A program made the translations under genes and the position numbers. Positions 1 to 7,428 of a stretch of 12,411 bases of DNA are shown here, in pieces. Within the stretch, counting starts at the first letter, position 1. Each line of letters starts with the position of its first letter. Origin of the DNA: Trichodesmium sp. jk18x7bins.61 (GTDB lineage Bacteria; Cyanobacteriota; Cyanobacteriia; Cyanobacteriales; Microcoleaceae); contig JAJEAQ010000749.1 of assembly GCA_022822685.1 (NCBI GenBank), positions 1 to 12,411 of the forward strand, read 5' to 3'. Below the pieces are notes generated by a model, which did no database searches, had not been told where the DNA came from, and saw only the letters and a list, made by a program, of their open reading frames with translations.

Positions 1-459
1 ATAAGGGTTCACTATTTCTATAACAGGTTCATTTAAAGCAACCTGCACTGGTTCAGGATTAGAGCTCTCTGCTAACTGAGTTATGGGAGAACGAATAGTA
101 TAGAAAAATCCTGATATAAATGCTACACATAGACCAGCGATCGCGCTACCTGCTAAGACAAAATTACGTTTGGCTCTGCGGTCAATTTTGTCAAACACTT
201 GCTCAACAGTTCTCTCTACAGGCTCTACTGTTGGGGATATTTGTATTCTTTGTAACTCAGAACGTAGTTGTAGTAGCCTCTCATAAAGATGTTTAGCAAT
301 TGGATCTGTAGCCAATAAAGCTTCTACCTCTCTTCGTTCTGACGGAGTTACTTCACCATCCAAGTATGCATTTACTAATTCAAATTTTTCCTGTTTCATA
401 GTGTTTTTTCCACCCTGATGTTGATTATCCCAATTATCTAAATTAAAATTTGCACTCAT
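1..459 (-). CDS. Anti-sigma factor, membrane-anchored (partial, C-terminus beyond window)
   Basis: An open frame runs from ATG at 459 to the window edge (153 codons, no stop), so the C-terminal part is missing. Residues about 21-75 are a charged helical segment with the AYLDGE...SERREVEALLA pattern typical of anti-sigma factor N-terminal domains. Residues 99-121 are one hydrophobic membrane span, followed by the start of an extracytoplasmic region. I see no HxxxCxxC zinc motif, so it would belong to the zinc-less group. It follows the ECF sigma factor gene after 136 bp on the same strand; a sigma factor followed by its anti-sigma is the usual arrangement, so it probably sequesters that sigma factor at the membrane. 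Met21 (position 399), with GGTGG just upstream, is an alternative start. The role is inferred from the motif, the membrane span and the neighbour. Confidence 0.75.
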   Translation of the reverse strand, partial: MSANFNLDNWDNQHQGGKNTMKQEKFELVNAYLDGEVTPSERREVEALLATDPIAKHLYERLLQLRSELQRIQISPTVEPVERTVEQVFDKIDRRAKRNFVLAGSAIAGLCVAFISGFFYTIRSPITQLAESSNPEPVQVALNEPVIEIVNPY

Positions 460-595
460 TTTTACACCACACATAACTATGAAATTTATTGAATAAATTT
501 ATCATCAAACTCAATTATTGTTGACCAAAATAATGAATTTTATTATCCTACTTTTTGGCTTAATTTTATGAATGATTGACAACAAAATAAAAATA

Positions 596-1258
596 TTAAA
601 TATCTAAATATTTTTGAAGTTGCAATTGTAATCTTTGTCTAGCTCTAGCAATTCTTGATTTAACAGTTCCTAGAGAAACTCCCGTAATTTCGGCAATTTC
701 TTCATAGGACAAACCTTCAATTTCTCTGAGGACAATAGTTATTCTGAATACTTCTGGTAACTGTGCGATCGCATCCCTGAGACGGTCATAAAATTCTTGT
801 GTAGTCAATTCTTCTTCGGGCCCAGGGGTGTTTGTAGCAATTTCCCATTCAATAATACCATCCTCTAAAGCTAGAGGAGCATCCAATGATAGAGACTGGC
901 TCACTCGTTTTCGTTTCCGCAACTCATCATAAAACAGGTTAGTAGTTATACGACTTAGCCAACTTTTAAACTTAGCTGGCTCTTGTAGACCTTTGATACT
1001 ACGGTAAACACGGAGCCATACCTCTTGAGCCAAATCTGACCGTTCTTGCCAATCGGGGGCAAAGTGGTACAAAATTTTGTCTACATGAAGTTGATACCGA
1101 TGTAGAAGTTCTGCAAATACAGTTCTATTGGGGCGACTACCTTGTTGGCATCGCAATACTAGATCATAGTTAGATAGTTTTTCCGGTGGCAATTCCACTT
1201 GCAAAAAGGTTTGCTCAACCTTAGACAATGGTACAGATATATATTGACTCATCGACAT
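596..1258 (-). CDS. sigG: ECF (group 3) RNA polymerase sigma factor, SigG-type
   Basis: A 220-residue sigma factor of the extracytoplasmic-function class. Region 2 spans about residues 45-117 (FAELLHRYQ, then SDLAQEVWLRVYRSI, which contacts core and the -10 element, then SWLSRITTNLFYDELRKRKR). A linker rich in Asp/Glu follows at about 120-155. Region 4 is at about 157-216, with the helix-turn-helix LSYEEIAEITGVSLGTVKSR that reads the -35 element. It lacks region 1 and region 3, as expected for the class. The start could be Met1 or Met3; no clear ribosome-binding site decides. A membrane-anchored anti-sigma gene lies downstream on the same strand. In cyanobacteria SigG-type factors are linked to envelope stress, and the name here rests on this pairing and general similarity. 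Other cyanobacterial ECF factors (SigH, SigI types) are possible alternatives. Confidence 0.85.
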   Translation of the reverse strand: MSMSQYISVPLSKVEQTFLQVELPPEKLSNYDLVLRCQQGSRPNRTVFAELLHRYQLHVDKILYHFAPDWQERSDLAQEVWLRVYRSIKGLQEPAKFKSWLSRITTNLFYDELRKRKRVSQSLSLDAPLALEDGIIEWEIATNTPGPEEELTTQEFYDRLRDAIAQLPEVFRITIVLREIEGLSYEEIAEITGVSLGTVKSRIARARQRLQLQLQKYLDI

Positions 1259-1437
1259 AATTGGCTCAATGCTTTTAGCTCGTTTACTCTATATATTTTT
1301 AGGGACGAAAAATGTTTGTTCAAGTTCCTAATTTGTCTCTGAGTGGCAATTCTTAGACTTGTTGCCCAAATGATTTAATCATGGCAGATTTGTGAGTTAT
1401 TGTCGCGATTCTCGATTTCCTTACCTCTGCAAGAAAT

Positions 1438-1923
1438 CTATTGTTGTTCACAAGCTCCAATACTTACCCAACTACTGGAGCCATCAGCCCAATGTTCCTT
1501 TTTCCAAATAGGTGCTGTATGTTTTAAAGTATCAATAACATAATGACAGGCTGCAAAAGCTTCTGAACGGTGTGGACAGCCAATGGCCACTAACACACTA
1601 ATTTCACTAATCTGTAAACGTCCTACTCTATGATGAATTACTACTGTATTAATTTCTGGCCATTGACGGCGAATTTCTGCAGCAATTTGCTCAAATACTT
1701 TGATCGCCATAGGTTGATAAGCTTGGTATTCTAAGGCAACTACAGACTTACCGTCTGTTTGATTGCGAACCATTCCACTCATGACTACTACAGCACCATT
1801 TGCTGGATTATCTGCTAAAGCGTAGATATCAGCAATAGATAAAGGAGCGATACTAATAGCAAAGTTATCCTGTTCTTGTAGGGTATCGGGAATAGATAAA
1901 GGTTCTGTCAAATTATAATTCAT
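1438..1923 (-). CDS. moaE: Molybdopterin synthase catalytic (large) subunit MoaE
   Basis: MoaE joins with the sulfur-carrier MoaD to insert two sulfurs into precursor Z, making molybdopterin for the molybdenum cofactor (for example of nitrate reductase) in the cytoplasm. The start chosen is ATG at 1923, giving 161 residues, the normal family length. A longer reading from 1992 adds 23 residues encoded inside pyrB and is unlikely. Visible motifs are GAVVVMSGMVRNQTDGKSV at 43-61, IHHRVG at 96-101, VAIGCPHR at 112-119, and the catalytic lysine block LKHTAPIWKKE at 133-143 followed by WADG. The gene starts 7 nt after the pyrB stop, with a purine-rich GAGAAGT stretch inside the end of pyrB as the likely ribosome-binding site, so the two are probably co-transcribed. 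No moaD is seen in the window. Confidence 0.95.
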   Translation of the reverse strand: MNYNLTEPLSIPDTLQEQDNFAISIAPLSIADIYALADNPANGAVVVMSGMVRNQTDGKSVVALEYQAYQPMAIKVFEQIAAEIRRQWPEINTVVIHHRVGRLQISEISVLVAIGCPHRSEAFAACHYVIDTLKHTAPIWKKEHWADGSSSWVSIGACEQQ

Positions 1924-1930
1924 GGTTTTT

Positions 1931-2926
1931 TTACTTCTCAGTTTTGCCACCACCCAAGAGATATAGTAAAGCCATGCGTATAGCAATACCACTGGTTACT
2001 TGTTGAGAAATTAAACTTAACTGAGGGTCGTCCATTAAGTCAGAACTAATTTCTACGCCTCGATTAACTGGCCCTGGGTGTAATAATTTGACTCCTGGTT
2101 GACAAAGTTTGAGCCGTTCTCTCGTAATACCAAATAGTTGATGATATTCCCGTAAACTAGGCAGCAAATGTTGGGTCATCCTTTCTTTTTGCAAACGTAA
2201 AGTCATCACAAAATCGGCATTTTCTAAAGCAGGTTCAATATGCCAATGTAAAAATAATTTACTAGGTCTATTATTACCAAATTCAGCAAAATATTTAGGT
2301 AATAAAGTAGGAGTTCCGGCTAAATGTACTTCAGCACCAGAAGCGGTCAAACTCCAAATATTAGATCGTGCTACCCGAGAATGTAGAATATCTCCCACAA
2401 TAGCAATTTTTTTTCCTACTAAAAGTTCTATTTTCGGTTGAGTTGAATCTAACAAGGTACAGATAGTAAATAAGTCAAGTAAAGCTTGAGAAGGATGTTC
2501 ATGTTGACCATCTCCTGCATTTAAAACTCGAACTCGATAACCGTTTTGATCCATTGCAGAAGCGATCGCCAGGGGAACTCCCGCATCGCGATGTCGAATC
2601 ACCATCAGATCTGTGCCCATTGCTAGATATATCATAGCCGTATCAAGAATAGTTTCTCCCTTGCTTAGAGATGAGGTTCCTGGTGTAAAATTTAAAGTAT
2701 CAGCAGACAAACGTTTGGCAGCAAGTTCAAAACTATTACGAGTACGCGTAGAAGGCTCAAAGAATAAATTTGCTACTACGTGACCTTGCAATGCTGGTAC
2801 TTTTTTCATTCGACGACTCAGAACTTCTTGAAAACTAGCTGCTGTCTGTAGTACAATATTATATTCGGTAGATGTAAATTCTGCCAAAGATAGAATATGA
2901 CGACGAGTCCAAAGGTTTGTAGACAT
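1931..2926 (-). CDS. pyrB: Aspartate carbamoyltransferase catalytic subunit
   Basis: This 331-residue enzyme condenses carbamoyl phosphate with L-aspartate to give N-carbamoyl-aspartate, the committed step of pyrimidine synthesis. The carbamoyl-phosphate site is clear: FFEPSTRTR at 55-63, the SKGE loop at 88-91 with Lys89, and RHRDAG at 111-116. The aspartate domain carries GDGQHEHPSQALLDL at 138-152, VGDILHSRVARS at 177-188 and LLHPGPVNRG at 281-290. Length and motif order match complete bacterial PyrB with no gap. No pyrI or pyrC lies next to it; moaE follows within 7 nt. The start at 2926 gives the usual N-terminus (TRRHILSLAEFT). A TATAAT-like box about 55 nt upstream is a candidate promoter element. 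Confidence 0.97.
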   Translation of the reverse strand: MSTNLWTRRHILSLAEFTSTEYNIVLQTAASFQEVLSRRMKKVPALQGHVVANLFFEPSTRTRNSFELAAKRLSADTLNFTPGTSSLSKGETILDTAMIYLAMGTDLMVIRHRDAGVPLAIASAMDQNGYRVRVLNAGDGQHEHPSQALLDLFTICTLLDSTQPKIELLVGKKIAIVGDILHSRVARSNIWSLTASGAEVHLAGTPTLLPKYFAEFGNNRPSKLFLHWHIEPALENADFVMTLRLQKERMTQHLLPSLREYHQLFGITRERLKLCQPGVKLLHPGPVNRGVEISSDLMDDPQLSLISQQVTSGIAIRMALLYLLGGGKTEK

Positions 2927-2981
2927 TTTCTGTTGAACTTTTGTGGGATGATGATTTGTTAATTAATTTTATTTGATGAGT

Positions 2982-2987
2982 ATTATA
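2982..2987 (-). promoter_or_regulatory. Putative -10 box for the pyrB-moaE unit
   Basis: On the minus strand this reads TATAAT exactly, about 55 nt upstream of the pyrB start. I find no good -35 hexamer 16-18 nt further upstream, which is common in cyanobacteria. AT-rich DNA throws up such boxes by chance, so this is only a candidate. No pyrimidine attenuator hairpin is evident in the leader. Confidence 0.3.
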
Positions 2988-3091
2988 GAGGTTATAGATA
3001 TATTTGGGGATAAAAAATGTCGGAATCATAAAAATCATAAAAAGTAGCGATCGCCTATTTTTTTTGCCAATCAAATACCACTAAATTATAG

Positions 3092-3177
3092 ATAGTAGTG
3101 GGAGATGATTTTGAAGTTCATAGTTGCTCTGCTGTAGAGCTAAATGTTTAATTTATAGTTGTCCCACATACTACTAT
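3092..3177. repeat. Imperfect inverted repeat / long hairpin
   Basis: The left arm ATAGTAGTGGGA (3092-3103) is answered by TCCCACATACTACTAT (3162-3177), a near-perfect inverted repeat with four extra bases in the right arm. The centre holds a second perfect hairpin, GCTCT-GCTGT-AGAGC (3126-3140). The whole could fold into one nested cruciform of about 86 nt. Its right arm touches the first base of the adjacent repeat copy at 3178. It may be a small palindromic repeat, or part of a larger structure separating pyrB from the divergent gene. Confidence 0.45.
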
Positions 3178-3327
3178 TTTACTATTTATCAAGCCCATAT
3201 TAAAATAGCTAGAATACTTAATTTTGGTTGGGTACGGCGGACAACTAAAATCTTGGTGATTATGAAAAGATATTTCTGCCTCACCCACTCTACGCAATAA
3301 TTTAATCTGACTTTTACAAACAATCTC
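3178..3327 (-). mobile_element. MITE-like element, copy A (inverted, decayed)
   Basis: About 150 bp, related in reverse orientation to the copies at 4306, 7258 and 7866. Read on the minus strand it starts with GAGATTGTTTGTAAAAG, continues with AGATTAAATTATTGCGTAG and a core with TTTTAGTTGTCCGCCGTA, and ends in a worn terminal repeat near 3178-3191. The flanking triplets (TAT and TCA) do not match, so any target duplication is lost. No open frame. It ends 44 bp before the start codon of the downstream gene, so it may carry that gene's promoter. Confidence 0.7.
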
Positions 3328-3371
3328 TCAATCCCACCTACATAATTCTATTTTTATGATGAGTATTTAAT

Positions 3372-4004
3372 ATGTCATTTAGTAGTTACAAAAGTATTGG
3401 TGCAGTGCTCCAAGAATTTCAGATTACCTACAGGGAAACTAATTTTATTGTTGAGACAGAATTTACAGTTCCTGAATATTTTAGAAATGACATAGAAATA
3501 GTCATGCGGGAAGGAGTGGTTGATAACTCAGAATTTGCTATCTGTGAAAATTTGATTTATCCAGTCTTAAAAGAAGTTTGGAAGTTTTATTGCCATAAAT
3601 TGATTTTATGGAGCCATCAGTCTCTCGTTTATAATGATCATCTTTCCAGTTTTCCTGAGTACATTTTAGCTAAACGTTCTCCATTAGGAAAAGTTGTCTT
3701 TGACAAACCTTATCTACTTTTAGTAGAAGCAAAACAAGATAAATTTGAGGAAGGATGGGGACAATGTTTGGCGGAAATGGTAGCTGCCCAAAAACTGAAT
3801 GAACATCCAGAGATGATAGTTTTTGGAATTGTTTCAAATGGCAAAATCTGGCAATTTGGTAAATTAGAAGCAAAGATTTTTACCCAAAATCTTACTTTTT
3901 ATACCTTTCAAGATTTAGATCAATTATTTGCTGTAGTTAGCTACATTTTTCAACAGTGTGAAATACAGCTAGATGAGCAAGAGTTTGAGAACAGGTTGAT
4001 ATAA
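3372..4004 (+). CDS. PD-(D/E)XK nuclease-like protein, unknown role
   Basis: A 210-residue protein without signal peptide or membrane span. The middle resembles a restriction-endonuclease-like fold: a helix with Glu59 (AICENLIYPVLKEVWK, 57-71), then PEYILAKRSP (95-104), a strand YLLLVEAK (114-121) giving the E-x-K signature with Glu119 and Lys121, and a helix with Gln131 (EEGWGQCLAEM). After it comes FGIVSNGKIWQFGKL, a pattern seen in restriction-type and cyanobacterial hypothetical nuclease-like proteins. The usual aspartate of motif II appears as Glu96. I do not know a defined function or substrate. It stands alone on the plus strand with repeat copy A 44 bp upstream and no partner methylase, so a complete restriction system is not indicated. 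The start at 3372 lacks a clear ribosome-binding site. Confidence 0.6.
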   Translation: MSFSSYKSIGAVLQEFQITYRETNFIVETEFTVPEYFRNDIEIVMREGVVDNSEFAICENLIYPVLKEVWKFYCHKLILWSHQSLVYNDHLSSFPEYILAKRSPLGKVVFDKPYLLLVEAKQDKFEEGWGQCLAEMVAAQKLNEHPEMIVFGIVSNGKIWQFGKLEAKIFTQNLTFYTFQDLDQLFAVVSYIFQQCEIQLDEQEFENRLI

Positions 4005-4305
4005 TTCCTAGAGATGTCTATTATGTCTAACCAAGTCCATTAGAGTTGTCGCTTAATAGATGAACAAAATCGCTCAAACCTAGATGGAGCAGTAATTTTC
4101 AGTTTTTTAGCTTCTAAGTAGCTATAAGCTTTACAGAGTCAGGGTTTTCGCCTTTTTTTCTGTTAGAAAGCCACAAGTCTATTAGACATTTTTGAATTTA
4201 GTAACAGCAATAATTTTACTATTGCCTATTGCTACATATATTTGGGTTTTCTCTTTCAGAGAGGCTCCGCGTTCATGTCGGCGACAGGCTCAACATTTCT
4301 CAACC
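4005..4305. other. Gene-free stretch, no gene recognised
   Basis: I find no convincing gene here. It contains a small inverted repeat GCAATA/TATTGC (near 4207-4226), a GGGTTTTCGCC run followed by seven T's near 4144-4160, and a GC-rich patch AGAGGCTCCGCG near 4260-4271 of a kind often dispersed in Nostoc-like genomes. A short open run of about 24 codons near 4050 matches nothing I recognise. Confidence 0.4.
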
Positions 4306-4435
4306 CAACCTACTTATAAAACTCAGATTAAATTCTTGTGTATGGTGGGCCATTTGGTCCATACCTCCTAGTAATCACCATAATTTTAGTTGTCCGCCGT
4401 AACCAACCATAATTAAAAACTTGACAAACAGTCTC
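4306..4435 (+). mobile_element. MITE-like element, copy B (left end worn)
   Basis: About 130 bp in the plus orientation. It shares CAGATTAAATTCTTG near the left, GTAATCACCATAATTTTAG and TTGTCCGCCGTAACC in the core, and the right terminal repeat TTGACAAACAGTCTC ending at 4435. The left terminal repeat is degraded (CTACTTATAAAACT where copy D has CTGTTTGTAAAACT). No matching flanking triplets were found. No coding capacity. Confidence 0.7.
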
Positions 4436-4511
4436 TTGATTGTGAGTATGTCAATATCTGTTTGAAGCGGTGGGTTAATTTTATAATAGTTACTTGTTCA
4501 TTGGTGAATTT

Positions 4512-4742
4512 ATGCTCCAAGAGATGATCGCTCAGGTTTCTTTACCCGCATCCGGATCGTACTTAGAGCAGAATCTTTTGATTTATCCGTCTGATGGAAT
4601 GCCGTTGCGTTTTCAGTTGAGATAAATTTCTGGAAAGCTAGCAGAAAATGCTCGCGCCCAATGCCTAAAAGCTGACTATCCTTTATTAGTTCCCCTCAAG
4701 AATGGCGCCGCATCGCAACTACAAACCTATACACCCAAATAA
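4512..4742 (+). pseudogene. Interrupted short ORF, unknown product
   Basis: From ATG at 4512 one frame reads 37 codons (beginning MLQEMIAQVSLPASGSYL), meets TAA at 4623-4625, and then continues open in the same frame for 38 further codons to TAA at 4740-4742. Both halves look like ordinary protein sequence, not random translation (for example LEQNLLIYPSDGMPLRFQL, then ISGKLAENARAQC). A single C-to-T change (CAA to TAA) would explain the break. The frame has an upstream stop at 4476, so ATG 4512 is the natural start. I do not recognise the family. Its end overlaps the convergent cbiG-cobJ stop by 16 bp. It could also be a genuine 37-residue protein, or chance. Confidence 0.35.
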
Positions 4743-6643
4743 CCCCTTGGTGTAATCATCCAATTACTATAAATTCCTGTAGATTCATTACCAATCAAAA
4801 TTATAGTTAACATATCAACATCAACTTCTAATAATTTATCAAGATTTGTCAAAGTAATTTCCTCATTTTCTCGATAAGCACCTCGGATAATTGCTACTGG
4901 AGTTTGAGGTTGACGGTGTTCTAGAAAAATATTCACAGCCTTAACTAATTGTTCAGTTCTATTTTGAGATTTAGGATTATAAATGGCTACAACAAAATCT
5001 GCGATCGCTACAGCTATTAAACGTTTTTCTATTACCTCCCAAGGTGTTAATAAATCGCTCAAGCTAATAGCACAAAAATCGTGCATTAATGGCGCACCAA
5101 TTCTAGCGGCTGCAGCTTGTATAGCACTAACTCCAGGAAAGATTTCTACCATGGGAATTTTTCCATTCCAACCTCCTGCCCGTAGCTGTTCTAAAACTAA
5201 TCCTGCCATGCCATAAATTCCACAATCTCCAGAAGAAACAACTGCCACGGTTAAGCCAAAATTTGCTAACTCAATTGCCCTGGCTGCCCGTTTTCGTTCT
5301 TGAGTAATTGGCATTTTTTCTACTATTTGTCCAGGATTTAATAAGGATTGAATCAAGTCAACATAAAGAGAATAACCAATTACAACGTCGGCATAACTAA
5401 CAGCAGTTTGAGCTGCGGATGTCATCTGTTCTAATTTACCAGGGCCGATACCAACTAATAATAATTTTCCAGTTCTGCCAGTATATTCTTTTTCTGCTAC
5501 AGCAACAGCAATAGTGGCTGCTCCTGATTCACCTTCTATGCGAAATATTTGCTTACTAACTAATAGATTTGTGAGGGAATTTAATTCTTTTTTATCCTCC
5601 ATCATTACCCCCAGCAAAAATTGCCTTGCTCCTAAAATTGCGGCAGCTTCCGCAACACTAGGAGTTCCTACTTCCAGAGCAACAATATTAGAAGGTGTGG
5701 GAACTTCAATACTACTTAATACCTCGGCTGAAAAAGTATGTAAAGGTAAATTTCGTTCTTGACAAAATTCTACTAATCCCACTTCATCAGCTTTAATATT
5801 AATAGTTGCAATACCAGCGATCGCTCCCTCAGCTAAATGATGAGCCCGAAACACCTCCTGAATCGCAGTGGCAATCAATTTTTTAGAAGTACCCCGCTCG
5901 CAACCCACCCCTATCCATAAAACTCTTGGATGCCACTGCACTTTTGGTAAATCTGAATCAGGAGAAAATTGGCGCTGAGTGAAACTAATCCAAATTCTCG
6001 CCTTGGGAGTGGGGGAAGAGCGAACGCTCGCTTCATGAAATCCAAAGTCAAACGGATGATTCTGGGGTAGATGCTCTTGCCACAACGTCGAACCCACTTC
6101 CTGAATCACCTGTACAGTCTCTCCTCTAGCAACTACTCCACTAACTTTATTCCAGTCTCCCTCTCCACGTTGCCAACCAAAAGGTTTACCCAAAATATCT
6201 ACACCAGGTAATCCTAAATTATGGGATGCGCCTGTAATGACTGGGGTGCCATTCATCAGGCGGGCAAGTAGATGCGTCAGTTTCTCCGCACCACCTTGAT
6301 GCCCACTACATAAACTAATGACAAATTTGCCTGCTTCATCTATAACAACTACCGCGGGATCGCGATATTTATCTTGTAAAAGTGGAGAAATTAGACGTAC
6401 AACTGCACCGCTAGCCAGACAGAAAACTATTGCGCAATAGTCTTGCCAAATAGTAGGCAGATGATTTTTGAGGGAGTCGGAGTAAACCTTGACATCAACA
6501 CTAGAGTTTGTTGTGTGTTGACAAGACTTTGGTATCCACAGAGTAGCCTCCAATGTTTGGCAAATAGGTTGTAATAATTTTGCTGCTGTAGGAGTAGTAG
6601 CGATCGCTGCTATTGGTTTAAATTCTTGGCTAATTAGATTCAT
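4727..6643 (-). CDS. cbiG-cobJ: CbiG-CobJ fusion: cobalt-precorrin-5A hydrolase / precorrin-3B C17-methyltransferase
   Basis: A 638-residue fusion for two ring-contraction-stage steps of cobalamin synthesis in the cytoplasm. Residues about 8-150 are the CbiG N-terminal domain with the hallmark GHQGGAEKLTHLLA (114-127) and TPVITGASHNLGLPGVD (133-149). A variable linker covers about 160-238. Residues 240-385 are the CbiG C-terminal domain (WIGVGCERGTS at 243-253, then the EVPTPSNIVALEVGTPSVAE region at 313-332). Residues 393-628 are a SAM-dependent tetrapyrrole methylase: LLLVGIGPG at 394-402, VVSSGDCGIYGMA at 468-480, VEIFPGVSAIQAAAARIGAP at 499-518 and TIILIGNEST at 613-622. CbiG opens the delta-lactone and CobJ/CbiH methylates C17. 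Such fusions are known in cyanobacteria. The start at 6643 is 7 nt after the stop of the upstream DUF5615 gene, so they probably share a transcript. No other cob gene is in the window. Confidence 0.95.
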   Translation of the reverse strand: MNLISQEFKPIAAIATTPTAAKLLQPICQTLEATLWIPKSCQHTTNSSVDVKVYSDSLKNHLPTIWQDYCAIVFCLASGAVVRLISPLLQDKYRDPAVVVIDEAGKFVISLCSGHQGGAEKLTHLLARLMNGTPVITGASHNLGLPGVDILGKPFGWQRGEGDWNKVSGVVARGETVQVIQEVGSTLWQEHLPQNHPFDFGFHEASVRSSPTPKARIWISFTQRQFSPDSDLPKVQWHPRVLWIGVGCERGTSKKLIATAIQEVFRAHHLAEGAIAGIATINIKADEVGLVEFCQERNLPLHTFSAEVLSSIEVPTPSNIVALEVGTPSVAEAAAILGARQFLLGVMMEDKKELNSLTNLLVSKQIFRIEGESGAATIAVAVAEKEYTGRTGKLLLVGIGPGKLEQMTSAAQTAVSYADVVIGYSLYVDLIQSLLNPGQIVEKMPITQERKRAARAIELANFGLTVAVVSSGDCGIYGMAGLVLEQLRAGGWNGKIPMVEIFPGVSAIQAAAARIGAPLMHDFCAISLSDLLTPWEVIEKRLIAVAIADFVVAIYNPKSQNRTEQLVKAVNIFLEHRQPQTPVAIIRGAYRENEEITLTNLDKLLEVDVDMLTIILIGNESTGIYSNWMITPRGYLGV

Positions 6644-6650
6644 TTTAAGA

Positions 6651-6977
6651 TCAAACTAAAACTCTTAAACCCTCATCTTGACTCAAAGTTACAATATCAT
6701 CATATTTAGAACGCAAAAGTACCTCAATTTTAGATGTTGTGCAATTTTCTACCCGAATCCAGATTAATCTAGGTGGAGAACCAAGCAAGACGATCAAATC
6801 ATAAAAATCAGCATCTTTAGTGACTATAATATATTGATGTTCGCGAGCGTATTGCCATACATTTCTATCATTAGCTTGATATAGCCCTAAAAAATAAAGA
6901 TGACTCGATTGTGGATAAATATCGGCTAAACGGGCTACTAGACGAGGCGATACATTATGCTCGAATAACAGTTTCAT
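6651..6977 (-). CDS. DUF5615 PIN-like protein, probable toxin of a toxin-antitoxin pair
   Basis: A 108-residue protein of the DUF5615 (PIN-like, Mut7-C-related) family. The N-terminus MKLLFEHNVSPRLV has the family pattern, with Glu6 where Asp is usual. The central block IIVTKDADFYDL (50-61) has the conserved Lys54, Asp55 and Asp57, and GSPPRLIWIRVENCT (66-80) is the family's C-terminal signature. Family members resemble PIN ribonucleases and are commonly paired with DUF433 proteins in putative type II toxin-antitoxin modules; that this one is a ribonuclease is inference. Its start overlaps the stop of the DUF433 gene by 4 nt (ATGA type), which indicates translational coupling. The next gene, cbiG-cobJ, starts 7 nt after its stop. 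Confidence 0.85.
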   Translation of the reverse strand: MKLLFEHNVSPRLVARLADIYPQSSHLYFLGLYQANDRNVWQYAREHQYIIVTKDADFYDLIVLLGSPPRLIWIRVENCTTSKIEVLLRSKYDDIVTLSQDEGLRVLV

Positions 6978-7198
6978 CCTGGTAAGATCAAAGTTTGTTG
7001 TTCGCGTTCAGCCGCATAGCTAAGACAAGCTAGAATATCCCGTTTAGTTAAATAGGGAAAGTCTTCTAATAATTCCTCATAACTCATCCCAGCGGCTAAA
7101 CAGGAAAGTACATCATAGACAGTTATCCTCATACCTCGAATACAAGGTTTGCCACTGCGTTTTCCTGCTTCAATAGTAATAATGTTTTGCTCTGGCAT
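6974..7198 (-). CDS. DUF433 protein, probable antitoxin
   Basis: A 74-residue DUF433 protein. The family core is plain: GKRSGKPCIRGMRITVYDVL (12-31), then a small helical DNA-binding-like region AAGMSYEELLEDFPYLTKRDI (35-55) with helix-turn-helix spacing, ending in CLSYAAERE. DUF433 proteins usually precede a DUF5615 or PIN partner and are regarded as the antitoxin and autorepressor, as here, where the partner gene overlaps by 4 nt. The start at 7198 has no strong ribosome-binding site. Repeat copy C begins 60 bp upstream, so the promoter lies in that short gap or inside the repeat. Confidence 0.85.
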   Translation of the reverse strand: MPEQNIITIEAGKRSGKPCIRGMRITVYDVLSCLAAGMSYEELLEDFPYLTKRDILACLSYAAEREQQTLILPG

Positions 7199-7257
7199 AT
7201 TTAGTCGATAAATTTTGCTGATTAAATTATCACATAATATTTTTTCAATAGCAATAA

Positions 7258-7402
7258 GAGATTGTTTGTCACGCCTCAGATTAAACTCTTGCGTAGGATG
7301 GGTGAGGGTTCAATAGCTCCTTGTAATGATCAGAATTTTAATTGTCCGCCGTAACCCATCAGAATTAAACACTCTAGATTAATATTTACTTCAAACAGTC
7401 TC
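7258..7402 (+). mobile_element. MITE-like element, copy C, with TAA target duplication
   Basis: 145 bp with terminal inverted repeats GAGATTGTTTGT (7258-7269) and its near complement ending CAAACAGTCTC (7392-7402). It is flanked by TAA on the left (7255-7257) and TAA on the right (7403-7405), as expected for a 3-bp target duplication. The interior shares CTCAGATTAAACTCTTGCG and TTAATTGTCCGCCGTAACC with the other copies. No coding capacity. Its right edge lies 26 bp from the P-type ATPase remnant. Confidence 0.8.
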
Positions 7403-7428
7403 TAACAATATCCACACTCCATCAAATT

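Noticed and set aside
1924..1992. Longer MoaE starting at 1992
   Set aside because: The extra 23 residues lie inside pyrB and are not part of the MoaE family; ATG 1923 gives the usual length.
2859..3074. 71-codon minus-strand frame upstream of pyrB
   Set aside because: Overlaps the start of pyrB in another frame; its composition is that of AT-rich intergenic DNA and it has no recognisable domain.
4983..5762. Plus-strand frames inside cbiG-cobJ
   Set aside because: Shadows of a long, well-supported gene on the other strand.
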